This document shows, piece by piece, positions 15,774 through 24,282 of a stretch of 64,000 bases of DNA. Under the pieces are notes generated by a model. It was not told the origin of the DNA and made no database searches. It saw only the letters and a list, made by a program, of their open reading frames with translations. The stretch is from Acidovorax sp. RAC01 (GTDB lineage: Bacteria; Pseudomonadota; Gammaproteobacteria; Burkholderiales; Burkholderiaceae_C), in the NCBI RefSeq assembly GCF_001714725.1, contig NZ_CP016447.1, forward strand, positions 620,001 through 684,000, read 5' to 3'. The position numbers were made by a program, and so were the translations under genes. Position 1 is the first letter of the stretch, and each line of letters opens with the position of its first letter.

Positions 15774-18700
15774 TCAGGGAAGGGGCACGGCCAGTTCAAC
15801 CCGCGTGCCGGGCTGCAGCCGCTCTATGTGCAGCCGGCCACCCATGCGCTGGGCGCGGGTGTGCATGTTGGACAGCCCCCGGCTTCCCGGCATCGCATCC
15901 CCGCCGATGCCGCAGCCATCGTCTTGCACACTGACCTGAAGGAAGCGGCCGGTGGGGCGCAGCGCCACCTCCACCTGCCCGGCCGCTGCGTGCTTGAGCA
16001 CGTTGGTCAGGGCTTCCTGGGCCACGCGCAGGATCTGCAGGCCGCTGGCTGGAGCCAGCTCCAGGGCATCGCCCGGCGTGTCGTCGATCCAACGGGTCTG
16101 CAGGCCAGCGGCCCGGAGTTGCGCATCCCAGCGAAATCGGAAGCTGCCCCAGGCCGCCATGAAGTCGTTTCCATCGGGGCCCATGGCTTCCAGCACCAGC
16201 CGCATGTCGGCAATGCAGGCGCGCAGCGCATCGCTGATCTCGCCGCGCGAAATCTCCTCGCGCTCCACGCGCGACAGCATCACGAAGAGTTGCGAGCCCA
16301 GGCCGTCGTGCAGGTCACGCATGATGCGCTGGCGCTCCTCGTCGACCGCATGCAGGCGCTCAAGCCGGCGCATCTGCGCGTGGTTGTCCTCCAGCGCACG
16401 CGTGCGTTCCAGCACACGTTCCTCCAGGCGCAGGTTGGCTGACTGCAGCGCATCGTGCGCTTCGCTCAATTCGGCGTACAGGCGGGCGTTGCTCAGCGCC
16501 ACAGCCGCCTGCCCCGCCAGCACGCGGGCAACGGTAGCCCGCTCGGGGGTAAAGCAGGCCGCGGACAATTCGTTTTCCAGATAGAGCGCGCCCAGTGGGC
16601 GACCGGCGGCCACCACCGGCACGCACAGCACCGACACCTGCGTTAGACCCATCCAGCGTTGCGCCGCAGCCCAGGCGTGGGGCGCGCACGCATCCTCCAG
16701 CACCACGGGCTCGCGTCCCTGCAGCACAGAACGCAGCAGGGTCTGGGGCAGGCCCGTGCGCTCCAGATCCGCAGGCACCTGGGCTTCGACCCGCGCGCCG
16801 GGGCTGGCGCGCTGAGCCGCCAGCACCAGGCGTTCATCCCGTTGCAGCAAGAGCGCGCCATAGCGCGCGCCCGCGTTTTCCATCACCTGCTGCAGCAGAC
16901 GTTCGGCCACAGCCCCCATCTCCAGTTCCGCACCAATGGTCTGCGACGCCTTGATCAAGGTGGCCGTATCCAGCGGCAGCGGGGGCGGGTCGCGCCGCGG
17001 GCGCGCAAAGGTGGGAAGACTGCGTTCAAGCAACTCCACCATGCACCCCGCCCCCCACTGCGAATACAGGGCATGGGCGCGCTCAAGGCTGCTGCGCAGG
17101 CCGTCCGGATTGCCGGTGCGCGCGCAGTGGCGCGCCCAGCGGTGCGCCAGGATGGCGGCATCCCCGGTGAAACCGTGGTCGCAGGCGATTTGCACGGCCC
17201 GGGCGTACAGCGCGTCGGCCTCGGGCGTGCCAGCCAAAGCAGCCCATTCGGCTTCCAGGCTCACCACGCGGTGCGCGTGATTCGCAGGACAGTGGGCCGA
17301 CCAGGAGCGCAGTTTGCGCAGGTGCCGCTGCACCAGCCGCCTGGAGCCAGCCCCCGGACGTTCACGCAGGCGGTCGGCGTGGAGCAGGGCCTCGAACCAG
17401 TGGTGAAGCGGCGTGGAAAAGTTTCCGGCCATGCGATGCAGGTTGCGCCGCACGCGCTGGCCACACTCGACCACGGCATCGCCCGTGAACCCGGCCATGA
17501 CATTGAGCATGACTGCCAGCTGGTCATGGATGAGCGCAAAAATCTCGTCATGCGGCAGCACCTGCCCGCTGGCGCGCTGGAGTTTCAGGGGCGCAATCTC
17601 GGCCTGAGGAGCGGGGCCGCGCAGCAGGCGCAGCAGCGCATCGAAGGTGTCGCAACAATCCCGCACCAGCGCGTTGTCACGGCGCTCCACAAAACCCCGC
17701 GCGTCATGGATGGCCTCGTCCAGGGCCGTGAGGGACCCCATGGCATTCCAGGTCACGCCCACCAGCATGCCGGCCGCGTAGCCGGCGATCTCGAAGTTGC
17801 CGCTGCGCTCTGCCAGATCAAAGCACTCGCGCAAGAGCGGCAGTGTGGACGCGACCGGCACCTTCCAGTGCATCACGTAGAACAGGTGGTTGAAGCTGAG
17901 GCTGTGCGTGCCCAGGCGCTCACCCAGCTGCACCGACAGCTCGCCCAGCGCGTGGCCGGTGTCGATGTCGTCGAACACGCCCGAGAGCACATGCGCCGCC
18001 GCCGAGATAGGTTGCCACGACCACGGCGTGAGACCGCGTACCAGCGCAAAGCGCGCGCCCGCAAGGCCGAGCACGGCATACAGCGGAGACGCCATCGTGT
18101 GCGCCACGCTGATGCAGGCAAAGATCAGCCGGTCCGTCTGCAGGTGCAGCGGTTCGGACGTCACCGGCAGCTCTGCCCAGCGTGCTTGCGGAATGCCGCG
18201 CAACGCGCTCTTCAGGCGCAGCCACTGCCACAGTGATTCCAGCGTGGCCCGCTGCGGGCGGACCACCACGCCCAGGCGGGCCAGCGCCTGCACCCCCAGT
18301 GCCAGCGCCTCGGCGCCCCGGTCCTGGGCGATCAGCCAGCCAATACGCAACTCGTCGGCGCGGGCGCGGGAGAGCGTGTCCGTGACCAACGGCTCAGCCG
18401 TTCCAAGGCACTGGTCCGCCGCGGCAAAGTCTCGCGCCAGCACCAGGGCCTCTGCCGCATCGAACAGCAGCGAGCGCTGCCCGGCCGAATCCATGAGCAG
18501 GTCCGACCGCAAAGCATCCACGGCAGTGCGCAACAACGCGACCTGCTGTGCGAACGCGGCCCCGAGGCCCGCCTTGCGGGCTGCCCGCTGTGCCGCCAAC
18601 ACGAACGCATGGCGTTGCTGCGCAGTGAGCAAGGTCTGCGCGAGTGCCAGGTGACGGCACAGGTCGAACAGCAGGGCATCCTCGTCCGCGTCCAGCAGGG

Positions 18701-20702
18701 CTGTGCCCAACCGCAGATGCCACTGCTGGCGCACGGCTTCATCGCCGCCCTGGTAAGCGGCCTGCTGAAGCCGGTCGTGCAGGAAACGCCACCGCCCCTG
18801 GCGGGTGGGCTCGACCAATCCTTCTGCCTGCGCGCGTTCCAGCGTGGACCTTACCTGCGACGGGCTGCGGGATGCGGCACGCGCCAGCAACAGGGCGTCC
18901 AGCGCCCCGCCGTGCGCCGCTGCCAGACCGAGCAACCAGGCGTCCTCTGGCTCCAACGCACGCAGTCTGGCAGCCCCAGCCTCAAGCGCGGAGGCAGGCA
19001 GTGCCGAGAGTCCGGCAGCGCGGTCGTCCAGCTCCCAGCGCCCATCGTCACCGGGCGTCAGCTGCCCCTGCGCCACCATCGCGTCCAGCAGCTGGCCCAG
19101 AAACAGCGGGTTGCCTGCACTGCGCTGCACCAGTCGTGCCAGGGTAGGTGCCGGATGAACCAGACCGCCCGGCAATGCGGCCTGAACCCAACTGCGGATC
19201 TCGTCATCGTGCAGGCCTGAAAGCTCGATCTCGATGCCGGGCAGACCGCGGAATACGGACCGGTCCGGCAGGGCCCCCGTCTCGTCGCTGCGTTGCCCCA
19301 CCAGCAGCAACACGCGCCGCAACGAGCGATCGGCCAGCACCGCCTGCAGCAGAAGCAGGGTGGCCTGATCGCTCCAATGGGCATCATCCACCCACAGGAC
19401 CAGTGCCTGGTCTCGCGTCAGCGCCGCCAGCAGTTCCACCAGCCCCGACAGCAGGCGCTGGCGCGCCTGGTCGGGCGGCAACGCCTGCCCGGAAGCAGCC
19501 CCCTCCGCCTGCGCGGCCAGGCCCGGCGAAAGCGCCACCAGGGCTGCCGCCTCCGGGCCTGGCATGGCACGCGGCAAGCCCCCCCCTTGCGAGGCCAGAT
19601 CGTCCAGCAGATCGGCCACCACGGGATAGGGGCGTGGCGCGGGCTGCTGCTCGCACTTGGCCGACAGAACACGCGCACCCCGCTGGCGCGCAGCGTCCAG
19701 AAACCTCCGCGCCAGGGCCGTCTTGCCAATGCCGGCAGGTCCGGTCAATTCAACCCGCTCCACCCGTCCGCTGCTGACCCGCTCCAGCGCCTGCTCCAGG
19801 GCTTCGTACTCTGCCTCGCGGCCCAGCAGCAGCCGCGGTTGCGCAAACAGCGCGCGAGGAGAACGCAGCGGCATGGCCCGCGGCACTACGGGCTGCTCCA
19901 GTGCCTGAAGGCAGGCCTGGAGGTCTTGCGCCACGATGGCCGCAGAAGCCGGGCGCTGCTCCGGCGATTTGGCAAGCAGCGCTGCCACCAACCCGGCCAG
20001 CTCTGCCGGAACATCGGGCCGCCCCTGGCGAACATCGGGGGCGGGTACCGTGAGATGGGCATGCAGCCAGCCCAGCGCATCATCGGCCTCAAAGGGAGCC
20101 CGCCCGGTCAACACCCGGTACGCCAGCATCCCCAGCAGGTACAGGTCCGTGCGCGGCCCAAGCCGTGTGGCCGTGCGGCCGCTCAGCTCGGGCGCGCTGT
20201 AGCAGGCGTCGTGGCGCGCGGCTCCGTCCTGGAGCGCGGCCACATCCTCGATCGGCACGGCCTCAGCGGGCACCAGCTGGACCTGCGGCGGGTTTCCTGC
20301 CCGTACACGCACGGTCGCGGGACGAAGGTGCAGGTGCAGCACACCGTGGCGGTGCAAGGCGTCGAGCGCCAGGGCCATCGAATGCAGCATTTGCAACGCT
20401 GCGGCAAGCGGCACCAGGCCGTGCTGGGCCGTCCAGTTATCCAGAAAAACAGCGCGGTCATCGGGCACCACCCAGGTCACCCCCGATGGGCCCTGGTGAA
20501 AGTCCACCACACCGGACAACTGCGCACCCTGCAGGCGCTCGCACACCGCACGGCTTGCAGCGGCTACCGCCGGATGCGGCTCTGCCAGGTGCCACAAAGT
20601 CACGGGCTGGCCACGCCAACGCGCCCGGGCCAGCAGCAGATTGCCGCACTGGCGCAGGGCCACGAGGTCATCGAACCGGGCTGCCAGCGCAGTCATCACC
20701 AT
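15774..20702 (-). CDS. Giant signalling protein: pseudokinase - AAA ATPase - GAF - histidine kinase
   Basis: 1642 aa from ATG 20702 (a TTG at 20792 would add 30 Pro/Arg-rich residues; ATG 20696 is also possible). Residues ~1-265 have a Ser/Thr-kinase fold, but the HRD loop reads HLHLRPATV and no DFG is seen, so it is probably inactive. Residues ~290-650 are an AAA/STAND ATPase: Walker A GPAGIGKT at ~321, Walker B LVLWVDDAHWSD. A long helical, probably TPR-like region follows. GAF is at ~1295-1425. The HisKA_3 box RIMRDLHDGLGSQL (phospho-His ~1464) and HATPase (EALTNVLKHA, DDGCGIG) end the protein. This is the PknB-AAA-GAF-HK architecture. The next gene upstream is its likely LuxR-type response regulator. 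The signal is unknown. Confidence 0.88.
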   Translation of the reverse strand: MVMTALAARFDDLVALRQCGNLLLARARWRGQPVTLWHLAEPHPAVAAASRAVCERLQGAQLSGVVDFHQGPSGVTWVVPDDRAVFLDNWTAQHGLVPLAAALQMLHSMALALDALHRHGVLHLHLRPATVRVRAGNPPQVQLVPAEAVPIEDVAALQDGAARHDACYSAPELSGRTATRLGPRTDLYLLGMLAYRVLTGRAPFEADDALGWLHAHLTVPAPDVRQGRPDVPAELAGLVAALLAKSPEQRPASAAIVAQDLQACLQALEQPVVPRAMPLRSPRALFAQPRLLLGREAEYEALEQALERVSSGRVERVELTGPAGIGKTALARRFLDAARQRGARVLSAKCEQQPAPRPYPVVADLLDDLASQGGGLPRAMPGPEAAALVALSPGLAAQAEGAASGQALPPDQARQRLLSGLVELLAALTRDQALVLWVDDAHWSDQATLLLLQAVLADRSLRRVLLLVGQRSDETGALPDRSVFRGLPGIEIELSGLHDDEIRSWVQAALPGGLVHPAPTLARLVQRSAGNPLFLGQLLDAMVAQGQLTPGDDGRWELDDRAAGLSALPASALEAGAARLRALEPEDAWLLGLAAAHGGALDALLLARAASRSPSQVRSTLERAQAEGLVEPTRQGRWRFLHDRLQQAAYQGGDEAVRQQWHLRLGTALLDADEDALLFDLCRHLALAQTLLTAQQRHAFVLAAQRAARKAGLGAAFAQQVALLRTAVDALRSDLLMDSAGQRSLLFDAAEALVLARDFAAADQCLGTAEPLVTDTLSRARADELRIGWLIAQDRGAEALALGVQALARLGVVVRPQRATLESLWQWLRLKSALRGIPQARWAELPVTSEPLHLQTDRLIFACISVAHTMASPLYAVLGLAGARFALVRGLTPWSWQPISAAAHVLSGVFDDIDTGHALGELSVQLGERLGTHSLSFNHLFYVMHWKVPVASTLPLLRECFDLAERSGNFEIAGYAAGMLVGVTWNAMGSLTALDEAIHDARGFVERRDNALVRDCCDTFDALLRLLRGPAPQAEIAPLKLQRASGQVLPHDEIFALIHDQLAVMLNVMAGFTGDAVVECGQRVRRNLHRMAGNFSTPLHHWFEALLHADRLRERPGAGSRRLVQRHLRKLRSWSAHCPANHAHRVVSLEAEWAALAGTPEADALYARAVQIACDHGFTGDAAILAHRWARHCARTGNPDGLRSSLERAHALYSQWGAGCMVELLERSLPTFARPRRDPPPLPLDTATLIKASQTIGAELEMGAVAERLLQQVMENAGARYGALLLQRDERLVLAAQRASPGARVEAQVPADLERTGLPQTLLRSVLQGREPVVLEDACAPHAWAAAQRWMGLTQVSVLCVPVVAAGRPLGALYLENELSAACFTPERATVARVLAGQAAVALSNARLYAELSEAHDALQSANLRLEERVLERTRALEDNHAQMRRLERLHAVDEERQRIMRDLHDGLGSQLFVMLSRVEREEISRGEISDALRACIADMRLVLEAMGPDGNDFMAAWGSFRFRWDAQLRAAGLQTRWIDDTPGDALELAPASGLQILRVAQEALTNVLKHAAAGQVEVALRPTGRFLQVSVQDDGCGIGGDAMPGSRGLSNMHTRAQRMGGRLHIERLQPGTRVELAVPLP

Positions 20703-20810
20703 GCCTGCCCCGCTGTCCTCACGTGCCCAGGGCGCAGGCCCCGGCCCCACTCTGCGTGGTCCAGGCCGAGGCCTCCCAAAACGCCGCTGCAACGCATCGA
20801 GATGGCAGCC

Positions 20811-21479
20811 TCAGAGCAGGCCAATCGCCTGCGCCTCGTACACCGCCTCACCCCGCGAATGCACGGCCAGCTTGCGGTAGATGCGTTTCACATGGGCGAC
20901 GACGGTGTGCGGAGAAATGTCGAGCACATCGCCAATGTCGGCAAAGCTCAAGCCCTTGGCCACCAGGCGCAGGATGTCGGTCTCCCGCGCGGTGAGCGGG
21001 TTGGCGTCCGGGGCCGGCACCGGGAGGGATGGCGCAGGTACTGCGGCTCCCGGCTCCGAAGTCCGAAACCTCTGCAGCACCCGCCGCGCAATGCCTGGAC
21101 TGATCGGCGATCCGCCCTCATGCACCTGGATGATGGAATCGGCCATGCTGTCGGGCAGGGCGTCCTTCATCAGGTAACCGGTGGCGCCTGCCGCGATGCT
21201 TTCGGTCACGTGGGCGTCATCGCCAAACATGGTGACCACCAGCACATCGCAATCGGTGCGCCGGTTCATCGCATGGCGGATGACGTCCGTGCCATCGCCG
21301 TCTGGCAAGCCGAGATCGGTGAGCACCACGTCGGGCACGAGTGCATCGATCATGGCGCACGCTGCCGACACGCTGGTCACCGCACCCACCAGCTCCAGCC
21401 GGGCGTGGCCCAGCACCGCCTCCGAAAACCGCTGAAGGAAGGCGGGTTCGTCTTCGACCACCAACACACGGATGGGCAT
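20811..21479 (-). CDS. NarL/LuxR-type response regulator, partner of the giant sensor kinase
   Basis: 222 aa. Receiver domain ~1-125 (VLVVEDEPAF, phospho-Asp in DVVLTDLGLPDGDG, conserved Lys in YLMKDAL). LuxR HTH ~155-218 (LTARETDILRLVAKGLSFADIGDVLDISPHTVVAHVKRIYRKL). ATG 21479 has a strong AGGAGG site 7 bases upstream. The gene precedes the giant kinase on the same strand by about 108 bp, so the two are probably one transcript. Its HisKA_3-type kinase partner is of the class that normally pairs with NarL/LuxR regulators. Confidence 0.93.
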   Translation of the reverse strand: MPIRVLVVEDEPAFLQRFSEAVLGHARLELVGAVTSVSAACAMIDALVPDVVLTDLGLPDGDGTDVIRHAMNRRTDCDVLVVTMFGDDAHVTESIAAGATGYLMKDALPDSMADSIIQVHEGGSPISPGIARRVLQRFRTSEPGAAVPAPSLPVPAPDANPLTARETDILRLVAKGLSFADIGDVLDISPHTVVAHVKRIYRKLAVHSRGEAVYEAQAIGLL

Positions 21480-21620
21480 GGGCTAACCTCCTGTCGAAGA
21501 TTGTCGCATCGGCGCGATAGAAAGGACTCCCATGTTCACGGGAGCCGTGCCACCCCCCACCGCGCAGCGGACAGGCCGGCAGGGGCGAAACGCAAGCCGG
21601 GGCTGAGCCCCGGAGCGTGC

Positions 21621-23987
21621 TCAGTCGGCTGCGGCCAGACGGGCATTCGCGGTAAAAAAGCCGATGGCGGCCGTCCCCTGCCCCATGTCGCTCTGCAGCG
21701 CCGCCAAACCAAACCCCGAACCCACAACGTTGGGGGTGAACACGGCCCACCCCAACTGCCCGCCATGGTCGAAAAGATGGTGCACCACATAGCGCCCGCG
21801 GCCGCCCACCCGGCTCGCCAGCAATCCCACGGACGTGGACGGCACATCAAAGGTGTTGACCACCCCAGCGTCAAAAAAGCCGTCTTTGCGCGAGCGCAGC
21901 AGCTGGACCGTGACGCGCCCGCCCAGCGCGCCCACGCGCACCAGGTCCGCTGCGCCGTCTTCGTCGGCATCGACCACGAGCCAGCCAATCAGGGCGCCGC
22001 TGAATGCATGCTTCTGGCGGTCCAGCACATCAAAACCACGGCCGTCAGCGCCGAGCCGGCACACCCGCGTGAACCCACCCGTGGCATCGGCCGACTCGCC
22101 GATGCAGACGATGGCCTGCCTGCCGCTTCCGTCCACGTCCGCAGCGAGCGCCTGCAAGCGGCTGGCGCGCGGCTGCTCGCGCGGCTCCACCAGCACTTGC
22201 GGCCCATGGTCGCCCAGCCGCGCTGCGGCCAGGCACAGAGACATGTTGCTGGATACACCCATCCACACGAGTTCATCGTTGCCGTCGCCGTCGATATCGG
22301 CCGCCAGCAGACAGCCCTCGGGCGGCTGGGCAAAGAGTTGTGGCGCGCGCCACAGCACCTCGATACCCAGCGTCGGCGCGTCCGTGCGGGCATGCAGTGC
22401 GTCCAGACTCAGCGCCCCGGCGGCGGCGCTGCGCACCATCCACGCCCCGCCCTCGCGCCGCCGGCAGCTGCGCCATTGCCCGCCAGCGGCACCCGCCAGC
22501 ACCCCGGCGCTGGAGTACCGCACCGCATAGCCGGCCGCCTGCGCATCCGGGCCGTACACGATGGCGCCCGTGTCCGCACCCGCCTGCCACAACTGTACGA
22601 ACTGTGTAGCCCCGTCCCCTTCCAGGTCCATGTCGAGCAAGGCCACAAGCCCGGCACCCTGGCCCATGTCGCCGCCCCCCCAGAGGGTGCCGTATCCGGC
22701 GGCACCCGGGCCGTATTCGATCATTCCCATGCGCCCATCGCCATTGCGGAAAAATTGCACCACGATGGGATCGATGTTGAGCGGCGTGTCGGCACGGCCC
22801 GCGAGGCGCTGGGACTCCATGCTCCGCAGCAGGGCCACCGTGGACGCGAGCCACCAGTCGTTGGTCCAGTCGCGGCTGGTCAGGTCCACGACGTCCTTGC
22901 GGCGCAGCACCTGTCCGCCGATCTCGGCCGTGAACAGCGGCGCGAGGTTGGCCGAATCATGGCGATCCTGCAGGGCCGCCAGGTCTGGCGTGTACGCCAG
23001 CGCGGCATAACGTTCGGGGACTTGGCCGCTTGCAAACGCGTTCCAGATCTCTGCGGCCGAGGCCTGTACCGCAGCCACCACCCGGCGCAGGTTTTCTGCA
23101 TCGCCATGGTCGAGCAGCTTCTTGTCACCATACGCGCGCCAGGTTTCGCCCCGGGCGTTGCGGACGCTGAGCCCGTGGTAGCTGTCCTCGTCATGCATGG
23201 CCTTGGCACACAGGCCGGCCAGCGCGGCGCCCTCGGGCACAGAAGACTGCCGACCGATGCGGTCAAGCGCGCGGCGTGGCGTGCGCAGGTGCCCTGACGA
23301 GAACAGATCCGATAAGAAATGGTCGGCGAACGCGTTTTGCGCATAGGCCAGTTGCAATGCGTTCTCACGGGCGGCGCCGCTGAGCCTGCGCGCCAGCAGC
23401 GCCTGGCTCAAGGCCTGCCCATGCCCCATGGCGTAAGCGCTTACGGCATCTTCCCCGAAGTGGTCGAAGTTCGACGCTGCCAGAGCGAGGTAGCGCCCCA
23501 TGGGCCAGTAGTCGGTGAAAAAGCTGCCACCGCCCGTGGCCCGGTTGTAGCGCCCGTTCAGGTCCAGGCTCTGGTAGACCTTGTAGAGGTCGGTTTCGCC
23601 CCGTTCAATGGCCTGCTGGAGGGCCGTGATTTCGTCCTGCATCACGGCGTTGATGGCCTGGACCTGGGAGACACCGCCAGGGTCCGTTGCCATCTGGCCA
23701 AAGGCACGCAAGAAGCGGTCTGGCGCACGGGGATCGTCCGCGATGGCTTCGCCCGGGATGCCGAAGAAGTCCCCGGCCAGAGCGACCACGCGACCGTAGG
23801 TCAGTTGCAGCCCGTTGGGCAGCGCAAGGGGGTAGTCGGCACCGCGACGCACCGTACCATCCGCGGTCTGCAGTTCGATCTGGTTGCCAATGAACAGATG
23901 TTCGAAGGATTCGAACAATACCGATGGACGGGTCCGTGCGAACGAAACGAATCGGGAGGCGGGGCGTGGATGCGAGGATCGGGACAT
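21621..23987 (-). CDS. Large protein with zinc-phospholipase C/S1-P1-nuclease-like domain and FG-GAP/VCBS repeats
   Basis: 788 aa. Residues ~130-300 hold GHGQAL..., AYAQNAFADHFLSDLFSSGH and the following RTPRRAL: the HxxxD...H spacing resembles the metal-binding helix of zinc-dependent phospholipase C and S1/P1 nucleases. The second half carries several FG-GAP-type blocks with D-x-D-x-D-G calcium-loop signatures (DMDLEGDGATQF, DIDGDGNDELVWMG, DVDGSGRQAIVCIG, DADEDGAADLVRVG), suggesting a beta-propeller. No signal peptide is evident, which is odd for such a fold. ATG 23987 has AAGGAG before it. It is divergent from the PQQ-like propeller gene. Function is not established; the PLC-like reading is an inference from one motif. 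Confidence 0.7.
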   Translation of the reverse strand: MSRSSHPRPASRFVSFARTRPSVLFESFEHLFIGNQIELQTADGTVRRGADYPLALPNGLQLTYGRVVALAGDFFGIPGEAIADDPRAPDRFLRAFGQMATDPGGVSQVQAINAVMQDEITALQQAIERGETDLYKVYQSLDLNGRYNRATGGGSFFTDYWPMGRYLALAASNFDHFGEDAVSAYAMGHGQALSQALLARRLSGAARENALQLAYAQNAFADHFLSDLFSSGHLRTPRRALDRIGRQSSVPEGAALAGLCAKAMHDEDSYHGLSVRNARGETWRAYGDKKLLDHGDAENLRRVVAAVQASAAEIWNAFASGQVPERYAALAYTPDLAALQDRHDSANLAPLFTAEIGGQVLRRKDVVDLTSRDWTNDWWLASTVALLRSMESQRLAGRADTPLNIDPIVVQFFRNGDGRMGMIEYGPGAAGYGTLWGGGDMGQGAGLVALLDMDLEGDGATQFVQLWQAGADTGAIVYGPDAQAAGYAVRYSSAGVLAGAAGGQWRSCRRREGGAWMVRSAAAGALSLDALHARTDAPTLGIEVLWRAPQLFAQPPEGCLLAADIDGDGNDELVWMGVSSNMSLCLAAARLGDHGPQVLVEPREQPRASRLQALAADVDGSGRQAIVCIGESADATGGFTRVCRLGADGRGFDVLDRQKHAFSGALIGWLVVDADEDGAADLVRVGALGGRVTVQLLRSRKDGFFDAGVVNTFDVPSTSVGLLASRVGGRGRYVVHHLFDHGGQLGWAVFTPNVVGSGFGLAALQSDMGQGTAAIGFFTANARLAAAD

Positions 23988-24282
23988 GGCGGCTCCTTGG
24001 CGAGGTGGTGAATGGACCCAAGCCCAGATGGGCTGCGACCGCAGGCCCCGGCTTCGTGGTCGGCTGCGACTCTAAAAATCCCGCTACCTGCTGCCTATCC
24101 CATGAACGCGCGGCGCCACACTGCGGGCGTGCGCCGCTCACAAGGCCGGCCATGCCTCAGAGCCAGTGGCGGCGCGTTCGTCCCGCGATCACGGGATGAC
24201 CCACCCGCCGGGCCTCGCAGGATGGAACAAACCCGCCTAAAGTCGCGCTCACCGCGCAGCGGCCTGTACGAAAGGTAACGCC

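Noticed and set aside
19293..23297. 1334-aa open frame on the plus strand
   Set aside because: It is antisense to the giant kinase, its regulator and the FG-GAP protein. The composition (Arg/His/Pro/Gly-rich) is that of a GC-bias shadow, and the minus-strand proteins have clear domains.
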